From Fusarium oxysporum f. sp. lycopersici 4287 (taxonomy: Eukaryota > Ascomycota > Sordariomycetes > Hypocreales > Nectriaceae), in contig NC_030988.1 of assembly GCF_000149955.1 (NCBI RefSeq), positions 5,119,710-5,183,709 of the forward strand: 64,000 bases of DNA. Reading direction: 5' to 3'. How positions within the stretch are numbered: position 1 is the stretch's first letter; the number at the start of each line of letters is the position of its first letter. The translations under genes were made by a program, and so were the position numbers. Positions 49,673 through 60,445 of this stretch are shown here, in pieces. The notes under the pieces were generated by a model. The model did no database searches and was not told where the DNA came from. It saw only the letters and a program-made list of their open reading frames with translations.

Positions 49673-49728
49673 AGAAGTACATGTGGCGGCAGATACGCAA
49701 GATCTCCAAGTGGTCGCATTTGGAGTAG

Positions 49729-51678
49729 TATAATAGCATGACTTGGTTACTTGAAGAACCTTGGATAACTTTCCCGCCTGCGAGTCTGTCGGCGTAGACT
49801 GCACAGCACACAATCCACGCCTTCATGTTCTTCCAGTGCATCGGCTTCAAGTACGGCCATACCAGAGCCCTGGGGGAACTTTGTTGACTAGAAAAAGCCT
49901 CTTCGCCAATTGGTCAAAGGTTGGCCAGTGATAGGAGTGGTTGCCAGAGATGGACGCTGTACGAACGACAATCAAATTCGCGATCGCCATTGGCCACCTC
50001 GATGAGAAATGACCCAGATCCCGCTAGCCCATTAAATTGATTAATAGTAAATGTAAAACCATCGTAGAATTAAAGATGGGCACTGCGTTAGCCGCCAAAA
50101 ATAAGAAACTGAACACTTGGAGGAATTGGGCTTTAAGTTGACTTGCTACTAACCTTCACAAGGACCAAGGAGAAGAGCGATGAACTAGAGGAAAAGAACA
50201 AGGCGAGATCCACAAGGGCTTAACGAGATCAAAGCAAGAACTAGAGAGGTGTATGTATTCTTAGCTTCAGAATCCTTTGGGCATGGCTACCGGGCGTAAT
50301 AGACTTATCTGTCTGTAGGGGACAACCAGGGAATAAAAGCCTAGAATGAGTTCTATAGCTATTAGCATTCAATTATCAAGTGACTGCATAAAGAGAAGCT
50401 TTGTGGGCGGGTGTTAAAGTTCGCTCTTTCAGAAATGATGTTCCGCATGAGCCTTGGCGGCCCCCTCTATCTTCGATGTTCCACCTCCCATGACCTTGAA
50501 ACCGCGGGCAAACGTGGCAGTCGCATATCAAATTAGTGTGGTGTCCTTATCTTTTTACACTTTCTAATGCGACAAAATGGGCCATCTCTTGAAGGCCATG
50601 CTATTTCGCTCTGCTTGGCATTTGGTCAAGGAAGGGTTAACGCCATTCCAGGCTCAGACCCCCGTTGCTCTCATCTTGGAATTGGTTGAGAACATGCGGT
50701 CGTTTTCGCTTCCGTCTGTCCCCCATGCACCTAGACAATCAAGAAGTGCAGGTCGATGAGGCATGATTTGATTGCTCTCTTCAGGAAGAAAGAGAGAGGA
50801 GACAACATGGACTAACGTTCGGTCCCACCAGGCTGGCGCGATATGGCCCCGATCTTAGAAATGATTTACAATGATTCACAAGGTTCCGCTGACATGCTGC
50901 GTTTTGCTTCTGGGGCCTCACGTCTTGCTACAACCTTAACGTAAGGGCAGTAAACAAGCTCGTGAGCATCGTTCATTAGCCCCCTCAAACTAGACAATAG
51001 ATATGACATAAAACTTAATATTACTAGGGAACTATATAATATAATAGCGTAAGGCCTCGTATACTTATTTTCTTCTTAACTTTTCTTGCTTATTGTCTAG
51101 ATATTCTTCTTAGAAAATGTTGATATTGTCGTCGACCCCGAGTATTACTAGCCAATTAGAATTTGGTGATATATGGGGTTCCCATTCAGCCAATTGCCGA
51201 ATTTCGCGGGCAAAGTTCATCCATTTTCAGCTAGTGCACAATTACCCCTTTCTAGGATTTTCCATGAGGCCTATGACGACGCAATTTGGAGTCTCACCTG
51301 GTCCTCTGCTTGAGAATCCCGTCCGATTAATATCCTGCTATTCTTAATCAAAACCTGAGGTCTTCGCCATCTTATCACGGGTTGTTCGTGCTTCGGCAGC
51401 GATAGCAAGAAAACAGCCTGATTCTGGTCTCTGTGAGAGGATCAACAAGTCAGGCAGTGTTGTGCAAGACGGCCTGGGACATATGTCAGGTCTTTTGTTA
51501 CAGTCTTTCTAGGAAACTTCACAAACAAAGAGATAAGCCTGCAAGTAAAACAAGAAAAGAGAAAAGTAATGATTTAATGCTATATATGATTTATTGAAAA
51601 ACGAGCTCCCCTGACGCCTCGCAGTAGAATAACAGGCCGTAACACGTGTGCGGTATGTGAATAATAGTAGTTTTTATG
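49729..51678. other. About 2 kb without supported genes
   Basis: Scattered short frames (50577-50759 +, 51117-51347 +) have no recognisable content. A pyrimidine-rich patch lies near 51065-51115. No repeat end, RNA gene or transposon seen. Confidence 0.35.
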
Positions 51679-51778
51679 NNNNNNNNNNNNNNNNNNNNNN
51701 NNNNNNNNNNNNNNNNNNNNNNNNNNNNNNNNNNNNNNNNNNNNNNNNNNNNNNNNNNNNNNNNNNNNNNNNNNNNNN
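51679..51778. other. Assembly gap of 100 N
   Basis: Exactly 100 unknown bases, a scaffold join of unknown true length. Frames crossing it are meaningless. Confidence 0.95.
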
Positions 51779-52989
51779 CTCTTATTGTATACCTAGATTA
51801 GCATGGAGAGACCAACAGAGCGTGGACGACCACGCAAATATGCACAGCATGGATAAAGCGACAGCAGATTATCACGCCACGGAACAAGCGGCAGGAGACA
51901 GCAACGAGAGATAAGGGCTTTCCCTATAGCAATTTCCCATAACTTGCACTATCCTGTTCAGCAGTCAGATAACGCACAGAGCAGTGCATTCACACAGCTA
52001 CAAGAACAAGACATCAGCAAGTTTCTACCTCCCCCTACTCTTCTATTCCTAATTGTCGTGTACCCCTAATTGTCGCCTACCCCTGTCCACTTCTCAAGTG
52101 ACTATCTATCTCCGGTTTATTCCCATGTAATCCATACCACGGTAACTTGTTTGTCCCATTTCGATCGACCGTCTGCGCGCGTATCACATACCACATACAC
52201 ATATGAATGCGTACTTTATTTATCATACGTTATCCACTCTATCTACAATCTTTATCAGAGGTTTATTTCATAGATAGAAATATTATTATATGCTCAAAGG
52301 TATTTAATTGGGTAATATCATGGGGGCCAAGCTAGTATAGGTTAGACTATTGTAATAAAGCAAATGCTGGCAGTTTTTGTTTATTTGCGGGAAGTTCCTA
52401 GACCCTGAAGGTGGGCCTACTAGGAACTCTAGATAGCATAGAAATAACGTAGCTGGTTAAACAGTGCTGTGATATTTATACTTCTTAGCATGGGAAAGCC
52501 GGCGAGGCTGGGTGCATTTTGTTTACAGTATCAGCCCTCAAAAAGATGGAACCGCCTATCAAATGTCTCAACGACGAGATAAGACGTTGTAAGATCTTTG
52601 AGGTGTATTCTATCGGACGGAATTAATCCATTTATCTATTCATTTATCAAATAAACGCTACATATCAAAAGTTGACTTACGGTCATTCTCTAACAACGTT
52701 CAGCTTGCTAACCTAACACAGTCTGCGACCTGGAAACACGACGAGCGGACAGAGCTGATTACTTAGTAGGAGCTGTGATTTCTTGCAAAATGCCGTGACG
52801 ATAACGTTGTAAACCTCTCGCAGCTACCCTATCACGATGTCGACTATAATTCTGTAGAGCGCCGTTGTAATGAAGCCTGTTTCCGAATTTGTTCGTATAA
52901 TGCACCAAGACCTTTGTCTTCATATGGTAACTTGACATGACTTTCGCGCTTGAGCAGTTGGTTAGGATTGTCCAGCTGCTCCCGAAGAA
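51779..52989. other. Right side of the gap: AT-hook relic and non-coding sequence
   Basis: At 51803 the + strand reads MERPTERGRPRKYAQHG then a stop; the RGRPRKYA AT-hook recalls the start of some fungal transposon proteins. The rest has no supported frame. CCTAATTGTCG and CCCCTAATTGTCGCCTACC form a short direct repeat at about 52048-52080. Confidence 0.35.
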
Positions 52990-53295
52990 TCAGTAAGTAT
53001 TGAGAGTAGACTTAATGCCCGCCGACATGTCTTCAAGGTTGTTGGGCACGTCAAAGATTATGTCCATCACATCGTCATTTGAATCTTGTGATGGGCTAAA
53101 AAGAATCCTCCCCTGGGCGATTAATCCTGAACAAAGTAAGATGCAGCGAAATGCTCGGTCTGATAATATTTCAATATCCAGGATAACAGAATCCATGAGA
53201 CTGCGAGCATCGGGGCGCTGGATCAAGGATCTTCTCGGCTGTTCCTCGTGATGGACTAGGCCTTGTTCTCCCGCTAGAACTGCTGGGGTTGCCAT
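52990..53295 (-). CDS. Hypothetical protein
   Basis: 101 codons from MATPAVLAGEQGLVHHEEQP. The stretch SLMDSVILDIEILSDRAFRC and ILLCSGLIAQGRILFSPSQD looks like folded protein, but I do not recognise it; it might be an exon of a larger gene on the minus strand. Confidence 0.4.
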   Translation of the reverse strand: MATPAVLAGEQGLVHHEEQPRRSLIQRPDARSLMDSVILDIEILSDRAFRCILLCSGLIAQGRILFSPSQDSNDDVMDIIFDVPNNLEDMSAGIKSTLNTY

Positions 53296-53436
53296 GATAT
53301 GTGCTGTTACCTCGTCCAGGTAACCTGCAAGAGCTCCTTCTATCGTTCATCTTTCTCAACCTTAATGGCACCATCTGGGGCCATGACTTTATATTCCTCC
53401 GGTGCCGCTATTCTGCATAAATTGTCTTTCTTGTTC

Positions 53437-55165
53437 CTAGTCTACAAAGAGGAACTGCCCCGCGACTGCACCCATGATAACTAATAAGAGTGCAGTATAC
53501 TTATTAGTGAACTTGTAGAGAACCGCCAGGGCAAGCATGTACAGAACCGCCGCCGGGCCGACCTGAGCGGTTGTGTCAATCACGTCACCAATTGGCTTAT
53601 CCTTCACCCTTTCGAGAGAGCCCACGATACTGGCCTTAAGGATTTGGGCCGCGATGATTGCTATGACGCCAATGACCGAGCCACATAGGCCGTCAAAGAA
53701 GCTAGCGAGGAACTATTTGCCAGAAGGTGGCCGTCAGCGAGGCTATTGCTAGAGCTGCTCATAACGGAACTGATAGTGGCGAGGAAACTAAGGAAGTCAG
53801 AGCTGCGCTTACCTTATTTCGAACCAACTTTTCCAACAACTCATGCCCCGCAATGGTAAACAGGAAACAGGGGAAGAACATTCCCAGAGTGATAATAATT
53901 GCACCTGCAAACGCGTTGCCGATCGACCCATCCAAGTATGCGCCCTGAAAACCCACAAACGTTGCAAAAATTACCAGCGGTGCCGGCAAGATATTTCCAA
54001 TGGCAATGCCATCGATAAACACGCTCTGCGGGAGCCATGCCCCCATCAAGACGGCCTCAACCTGCACAAACGGGATGGCTGTATACGCGCCGCCGAATGA
54101 GAGTGTGCCGGCCACAAGGCCTAGCACGAAAAGGTTGATCAATGAAGGTGTCTTAGCGATACCGAGGGCCAACGACACGGGTGAGGGCACACCACGGAAG
54201 ACGACATAGAGTGCGTAACCGACATATTGAAGGATGAAGAGCGCGGCTGCAGGGATCCAGAGGCGCCGGGCGATGAAAGTGTAGATTATGCCGTAGAGTC
54301 CAAGTGAGATGAAACTATGAAGAAGTAATGGAGTCAGCGTACTGCCTAAAAGCGTCGTAATAGATTCGGGCGTCGGCAGAAAGCATCTGTTATATAGTTG
54401 TGTTTAATTTGGAGGAACGGGAATACTGACATGTTTATGCGAAGTGCGCCGTTGATGGCCGTGCAGATGGCTGCAATCACGAGAAAAGGGTCTACTTTTC
54501 TCGTGTCATGCTTTCTCACAGAGTGTTCAGCTATCTTGTGAGTCGCTCTTAAGATCTAGAAATAAGTGTAAGAATCAGATGACCGAAATTGCTTATAGTT
54601 TTTCAATAGATGAGACACCTACCATTGCCGCGACGATAGGCTGCAAAGCCCGGAACGAAGCATTAAAGTACTTATTCTCAAAACCAGCTAGAGTATACAA
54701 ATAACTAGTAAGTAGCATCAAAGCAAACCCGGGCAGGATGAATGCCATCCCTGCAATAATCCCGCCTATCCTACCCGCAGACAAGCAACCGAAGAACATA
54801 CATAATTCGGCAGCCTCAGGCCCGGGGAGGATCTGATAGACGGAGAAGACGCGCTGGAAGCGAGGGAGGGTGATCCATTTGTCCTGGACCACAAGCCTTT
54901 CTTTGATCAGGGCAATCTGCGCGACGGGCCCGCCCCATGCAAAGAGGCCAAAGTTATAGAAGAAGAACCAGAAAAGTTTCGGATATGATAGTTTAGGGAC
55001 ATTAGAGTTATCTTCAAGTCCCTGGTCGTCTTCGATACGAGGTGTATTAGAGGTGGGTCCGCTGCAGTCAGGCTGAAAAGACTCAACCTTCTGAGATTCT
55101 TCGTCCACTTTCTTGTCGTGCAACTTCGTCGCAACTGATTGCGAGGGTGTAAGTTCAGCCGCCAT
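53437..55165 (-). CDS. Chromate ion transporter (CHR/ChrA family), long form
   Basis: Four exons: 54623-55165, 54431-54555, 53813-54386, 53437-53712, all in phase, 505 residues. Two homologous halves: N-half FFYNFGLFAWGGPVAQIALI and FSVYQILPGPEAAELCMFFG; C-half LVAGTLSFGGAYTAIPFVQV and FIDGIAIGNILPAPLVIFAT. F..GGP/F.GG signatures of the CHR family are present in both. About ten or more hydrophobic segments, for example GIIAGMAFILPGFALMLL and AFAGAIIITLGMFFPCFL. The N-terminal ~55 residues are hydrophilic and variable. Plasma-membrane anion transporter that exports chromate or may import sulfate-like anions. The rhodanese gene lies ~510 bp upstream on the same strand. Confidence 0.9.
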
Positions 55166-55673
55166 TGGGAAGAAAGGTGTTGCCGATTGCTTAGAAATCC
55201 TAGTCCTCTTGTCCTGCGGGTTGAAGAGGAATCTGATTGCAGCGAGTAGCCCGCATCGCCTGGCTTTTATGCAAGTAAACTTTTACGCTCTTCTAACGCT
55301 TGCTAGGGAATATTGAGATAGAACGGACGGACAGGAGAGCTTTAATTGGCCAGTGGGCTACAACGGCAGTCGCCGTCCCTAAAGCTACTGCATCAGAGGC
55401 CACAGATTAAACCTAATGCGATTGGCCAATGTCAGCAAGCGGGTCGCTGATCTGGCTCAAGCGCAAACCTAATTTATGCTCGAAGCTCGGGTCGAGACAG
55501 ACACCACAACGTTAATTGGCTGGCGCAAAGTACTAATAACAACCTTGCATGCATGGTTCAGCCCCAGTGTAGTGGCCGGAGCGTCGCTACAGTTTAATCA
55601 TCTCCTGAATTTTCCATGATGTTGCTCATTAATCAACCTGTCTCTAAGCAACCCTGTCCATCGCAAGTACATC
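55166..55673. other. Intergenic region between transporter and rhodanese
   Basis: 5' region of the chromate-transporter gene and 3' region of the rhodanese gene. No gene seen. Confidence 0.35.
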
Positions 55674-56263
55674 TTAGTGCTTCGAATAGTCTCTGCGCCA
55701 CACTTCCTCATCGTATCCCTCCATCAGGTCCGTAAACTCTCTGCCAGCGGTAGCCCACCCAAGGACCCCCTCAAAGAGCGCATAACTCTCGATGTCCGAA
55801 TCACCCTTCCCTTGGATGAAGTCCGTAAACCACCCAGCAACCTGGTTGCCTCGCTTGCGAGATGTTGCTGGGGTAAGTTAGCCTGTTTGAGTGCTGAATA
55901 CTTAGTGCAAGGTGACATACTGCATGTCCATACCACCTTCTTAATCCCTGCTGCTTTAAACAACATATATAGGGTCGGGATGGATGGGTATACGCTCTGC
56001 ACTGGGAGGTTGATTGCGTCTCTTATCGTTCCGCCCTAGAAAATGTTATAACAAGGCCCAAGCATGAAATGCCAGGAGCTGCCTCCTATTACCTCGTGAT
56101 CCTCGCGGCGGACGTCGATAAGAAGGAAGTCTTTGCCTGGTTTCTGCCCATCAAGAATCCATTGGCGAAGCTCCTCTCTCGTTACAGTCTTGGACTGGAG
56201 ATTTTTCGGCGCCGGATACGCTTCAAACTCAGGACGTTGTGCTTTCGACTCACTGGAGGCCAT
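55674..56263 (-). CDS. Rhodanese-domain protein (arsenate-reductase/Cdc25-like)
   Basis: Three exons: 56093-56263, 55921-56035, 55674-55867, 159 residues, canonical introns (GTAATA..CTAG; GTATGT..CCAG). Sequence: PAPKNLQSKTVTREELRQWI, DFLLIDVRREDHE GGTIRDAINLP across the first splice, YMLFKAAGIKKVVWTCT and CTTSRKRG, a C-x5-R loop with the active-site Cys, then VAGWFTDFIQGKGD and FEGVLGWATAG. Start taken at MASSESKAQRPEF because it gives the family length (about 150-160). Such fungal proteins act as thiosulfate sulfurtransferases or arsenate reductases. The gene looks intact. Confidence 0.85.
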
Positions 56264-57146
56264 GGCTACGAGCTGGCAGGGCTGACAGACTGGTGTTGCG
56301 AGAGGATGTTTTCCCAAGGATACCAAGATCAAATAAGGCGCTATATATCAAATTTCTGACACAATCTCTGGACCTGGAATCCTTGCTTTGCCTAAGCTGG
56401 AGCGTAAAGAACAGGTGCCATCCGTACTGTAACACCATCTTACCTCTCCATGAACCAATAATACCTTGGCTGTCCGTCTTCAGGGACTTGCCATGCACCG
56501 TCGGGCCTTAGCTGTAGGAGAACTGCTCTCCTATGGTGGTGTCATCAATGTGGAGATTTTTTCTGGCGCTGGAACCCAGTCACATTCCACTATAGCGAGG
56601 TCCGAAATTTGTGGGGTGGCTGCCCCTTCAAGAGTTAGTTGATTGGAACAACTGGGCACTAGCAGGGGACGGCTAGCACAAGACTAGCCTCATCCGCTTT
56701 GGCAATGCTCCCATTAGATTACGCTATCGTGTGGCTGAATGGTACAATTTAACAAAATATCTGGGAGACAGGACTGACAGGAAAGATGGGATTGGCCGGA
56801 TGAAATGAGGCGGCCATTACATTCAGCATTCGTCCTGATCCGTTCCCTGCAACCTCTTGGTCCTTCTCGACGCATCCAAGAGACTCTGATGCCTTTGTAC
56901 AGATGGCAATTTTGGGAAACGCAATAGAAAAGTAGCAGGCCTCCCCATCCGCCCTTCCCATGGGCCGTCCTGGCACTTGGGATCTTTTCTTGGCATTTTA
57001 AGGTTTGCAGGGTAATGTGATGGACGGACACCGACCCGATGATTCGTTGTCGCCTCGGCAGCAATAATGATACATTTCCCGATATGGTTCCGGGCGGAGA
57101 ATTCTACTGTTGCATCTAGGATATCATACCTTTATCTGTAACGGCT
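56264..57146. other. Intergenic region
   Basis: No supported gene. Contains the 5' end of the rhodanese gene. Frames such as 56714-57064 (-) show no family features. Confidence 0.35.
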
Positions 57147-57944
57147 ATGGAAGACGAACAGAGGTATGTATAGCTATGTCATTTTAGACTTTAGCATTAA
57201 TTGCTGATTGTAAAATTTGTATTAGGAAAGACGAGAATGGCGAGTTCCTTGTCTTGATTTGTGAGGGCAAGAAGTTTCATGTTCGGAAAACCGCCCTATT
57301 CACACAGTCCAAGGTTTTCCACACAGCTTTTACGGGCCCATTTTCAAGTAAGTGGGTGGCGTAGAACTTGGGTACTAATGGCTGGTATCTCTTTCAAGGA
57401 ATCCTCTTCGAGAACTTACAAGATGAGCGAGGATTCTCTGTTCATTGTCAACAAAATGATTGACTACTTTAATAATGGGGATTACGATGTTTCGGCAGTA
57501 CCCGAGATAGAAGAACAGAACATATCTGCGCTACAATTTCATGCAAGAATGTTTTCTTTGGCAGACAAATACGCAGTCGACATCCTGCTATCACTATCAG
57601 CAGCGAAGTACTTGGATGGGCTTAGAAATTCGGAAATCGTTGAATTCCTTGGATCTATTCCGGCTGTTTATGAACTGACGCCAAGTTATGTCAGAAATCT
57701 TAGAGATGAAGCCATCAAGCACGCAAGGATCAATCTGCCGCAGGGTCTGGGAAACCCATCTGTTAGACAGATCTATGAAGGCATCGCGGGTACGACTCCG
57801 GAATTCATAAAGGAACTTCTAGACTCGTATATGGAGACTCCCATGATAGGGAAATGTTGGGACTGCGGCAGTTATCAAGCATTACAGGGAGTACAAAGCC
57901 GCTGCTTGCAATGTGGCCATGACACAACCCCACCAGCGTGCTGA
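57147..57944 (+). CDS. BTB/POZ-domain protein with C-terminal zinc ribbon
   Basis: Exons proposed: 57147-57163, 57226-57347, 57399-57944. ENGEFLVLICEGKKFHVRKT, ALFTQSKVFHTAFTGPFS and ESSSRTYKMSEDSLFIVNKM, IDYFNNGDYDVS give a BTB fold typical of fungal BTB proteins, often Cul3-type substrate adaptors. The tail CWDCGSYQALQGVQSRCLQC has two C-x2-C pairs. At the second intron (57348-57398) the phase is off by one: the exon 3 frame is right only if a base is missing. Either the donor differs or the allele carries a frameshift. Confidence 0.65.
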
Positions 57945-58787
57945 TAGGAGAGGAAGAGATGAATTTGCTCAAACTGCGTTCGGCAGGTTTTCGTGCAAGA
58001 CTCCACTTCGGGCCACGGGAGCATGAGTACGCAGATGGGCCGGTTATGGGGCCATCATCTATGTTACTTGTCGCTCGCGCGGTAGCCCTAATCTATAGAC
58101 ACCGGTCGAGAAGTACCAACTCTTCTTACGCGGTCACAAGCAGATTTCGTATGTAGTAACAGATATGTAGGCTGTAGCTGGGCCATATACAACTGGAGGA
58201 TCTGGTGGGCCTCAAATTCGGTTGTCGACGAAGGCTCAAATCTCAAATCAGAGATACGAGAGGCCTTTAACTGGTAATAAATTGCATCAACATACCATGA
58301 CCTCCTATTCAATAGCCGGTCAAGGTTGTTATTAATGTGGAGATTCATTCTGGCATTGGAAAAGAGCTACATGCTGCAACGGCGAGAGATCTTGGAATAT
58401 GTGGGAATGGCCGTCTAAACCTTTTTCCCTTAAGGGTTGGCTGCTTGGAACATCTGGGTGCTGGTAAAGCAATAACAGAGGAAGGATTGCCTGCATACGA
58501 CAAATGCATACGCTGAATAAAAGCCAGTATTACCTCCTCACTTGACGAAAATGCCGTCATATTCTATGTCCGATCCATGCCGCCTCGAGAGATTGTGGTG
58601 GGGTGAACTGGCCATGTATGGTTGACCAACCGCTCAGGTTAAGAGATAGGCTAAGAAAAGTAGGCGAGGTAGGAATGGAGTGCTATGTCCTTTGCATCAA
58701 GGAGTGAGCTTTTTGATTGTGAGATTCAAAAAGTGCCCTTGGTACAGCCGAATTCCAGTCTACCTGACGCAGGATCGTGTCGAGAGC
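57945..58787. other. Intergenic region between convergent genes
   Basis: No supported gene; a few frames under 90 codons. It should contain both 3' ends of the BTB and bZIP genes. Confidence 0.35.
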
Positions 58788-59907
58788 TCACCCACACATG
58801 CTATCGAGAGCCTCCCAAATAGTATTCTTTTTGACGACACAGCGACCCTTCCCAGTCGAAGTGCAGCCACCTTCCAATGCTTGAGCAACGGTATCCATCT
58901 TCTCCTCAGATGTCGCGTAGCGCATGAGCATCTCATACGCCTTTCCGCATTCAACATCTCCCTCATGGTATGTAGCATCCTGAAGAGGATCAACAGAGCC
59001 TGGCGGGACTGGGACCTGAGTAATATCTGTAGCAGGATTCTCGGCGAGACGCGAGAGAAGTTTGCATGGCATTGATTGTTTGTCATGGCAGGTTTGAGTC
59101 TGTACCTGTGCAGCAGCAGGAGCCTCGCTCGTTTCGGGTGCTGGGCAGGTAGTCGTTGTATCGAAATCCGGGCAGTTGGAGGGGTTTAGCTCACTATCCA
59201 GTGGCTCGTCAGGACTTGATGGTATGCCGGTGCTCTCCGATATGTTTTCAGCCTGGTCAAGCTCTCCCTTCCCGTCGGTCTTGCTCGACAAGGATATCTT
59301 TTCCCCCTTTATGGTCCCTCCTCCGCGGCCAGATGCAAATGGCACACATAGCCTGGCCATCCGCTCTATTTCTCGCCTTCGAGCGCAATTCGCTCCATTT
59401 GCATCATCTCCGCCTGGTTCGCGCCTCGTCCATACGTTGATATCTTCGTCGGCGAAGCCAGTCAGCCGAAGGAGGTCCCGGAGCTGCCCGTTCTCTACGA
59501 CGACCTTCCGTGCCGCCAATTGTACCTCCGTCGTCGCTTTGATCCCTTGCTCTCGCGCTTCTGCGAGCCTTCGTTCGAGATCCGACACATACTCTTTCCG
59601 GCGCGCTCGGTAGCGGCGCTTATTCTCTGTCAATCGAGATGTTCTCGCGATGCCGGAGGTTTGGGTCACGCACTGTAACATCACGTCAGCGGAGTCTACG
59701 TATGCGTTTGGTCTGGAAGCTCCTCGTCCAGTGCCAGACTAAAGGAAAATAGAGATTTGAGGCACTTGCCACCCTCTTAGTTTCATGGCGAGACTCATCG
59801 ATTTGCTGAGCTTGGTCGCGATTTAATACAAGGGAGTCATCGTCCAATTCACGGGCGGGGTTTTTGCCAATGTGCGGTGCAGGCATATCAGTAGTGCATC
59901 CAGCCAT
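58788..59907 (-). CDS. bZIP transcription factor
   Basis: Exons 59773-59907 and 58788-59672; intron GTGGCA..TACAG, phase 0, 339 residues. Basic region TENKRRYRARRKEYVSDLER holds the N-x7-R DNA-contact pattern, followed by heptads (LERRLAEAREQGIKATTEVQ, VENGQLRDLLRL). The C-terminal half has two candidate Cys/His-rich patches (CNxxC-like CPDFDTTTTCP) but no named domain, and a conserved-looking end CVVKKNTIWEALDSM. The start at 59907 is the ATG before a short acidic exon (DDDSLVLNRDQAQQIDE). Regulators of this kind control stress or metabolism; no target visible. Confidence 0.8.
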
Positions 59908-60445
59908 GGTTGTAAAGGAAGGAGGCCATGGGCCTGACCACTGGTGGAAGTGACGGTGTCGCGGGCCGTTTTGCTTGTGATGCCCAAATCAGTTCTCGCT
60001 GTCTGTTTGATGTTTGCCCCCCTTGCCTGGACTTCCGTTGCGGTAGTTTCGTCCCTGCCTCTCGTCATGTGATATTATTACGTGTTCTTAGCGTGTTTAC
60101 GGCCGTGTCATGGCGGGGCATTGGGGTAGTAGTAGTAGTAGTAGTATTTATTACGCCCGGGAGAACGGACCTCATAGGGCCTGTGGCTACGCTAAGCTAT
60201 TCACGTATTCCCCGCTTTTCGTCCATTCTACACAAAAGAAAGCCCTACTGCTCTTCCTGTTCTTACTTTTCTAGCCCCGTTTGCTTGACTCTGCTTGACA
60301 GACCTGCTTGAAGGCCAACCAATACCATCTCCAAGTGTTCAGCATCCTATCTTCAGCAGCTGAAGCATGGTCTGTCAACTTGAGGCTGTTTGTTGTTAGT
60401 AATCAGCTGTGATGTTAATATTAGTAGTCATTTGTTTTCTCCTTC

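Noticed and set aside
51648..51914. 88-codon frame containing unknown residues
   Set aside because: Runs through the 100-N gap; not a real gene model.
58680..59613. Plus-strand frames over the bZIP gene
   Set aside because: Antisense shadows of a GC-balanced coding exon; Ser/Arg/Leu-rich translation typical of antisense frames.
60126..60150. (GTA)n microsatellite as independent feature
   Set aside because: It is the 3' tail of the Tad1-like LINE on the minus strand.
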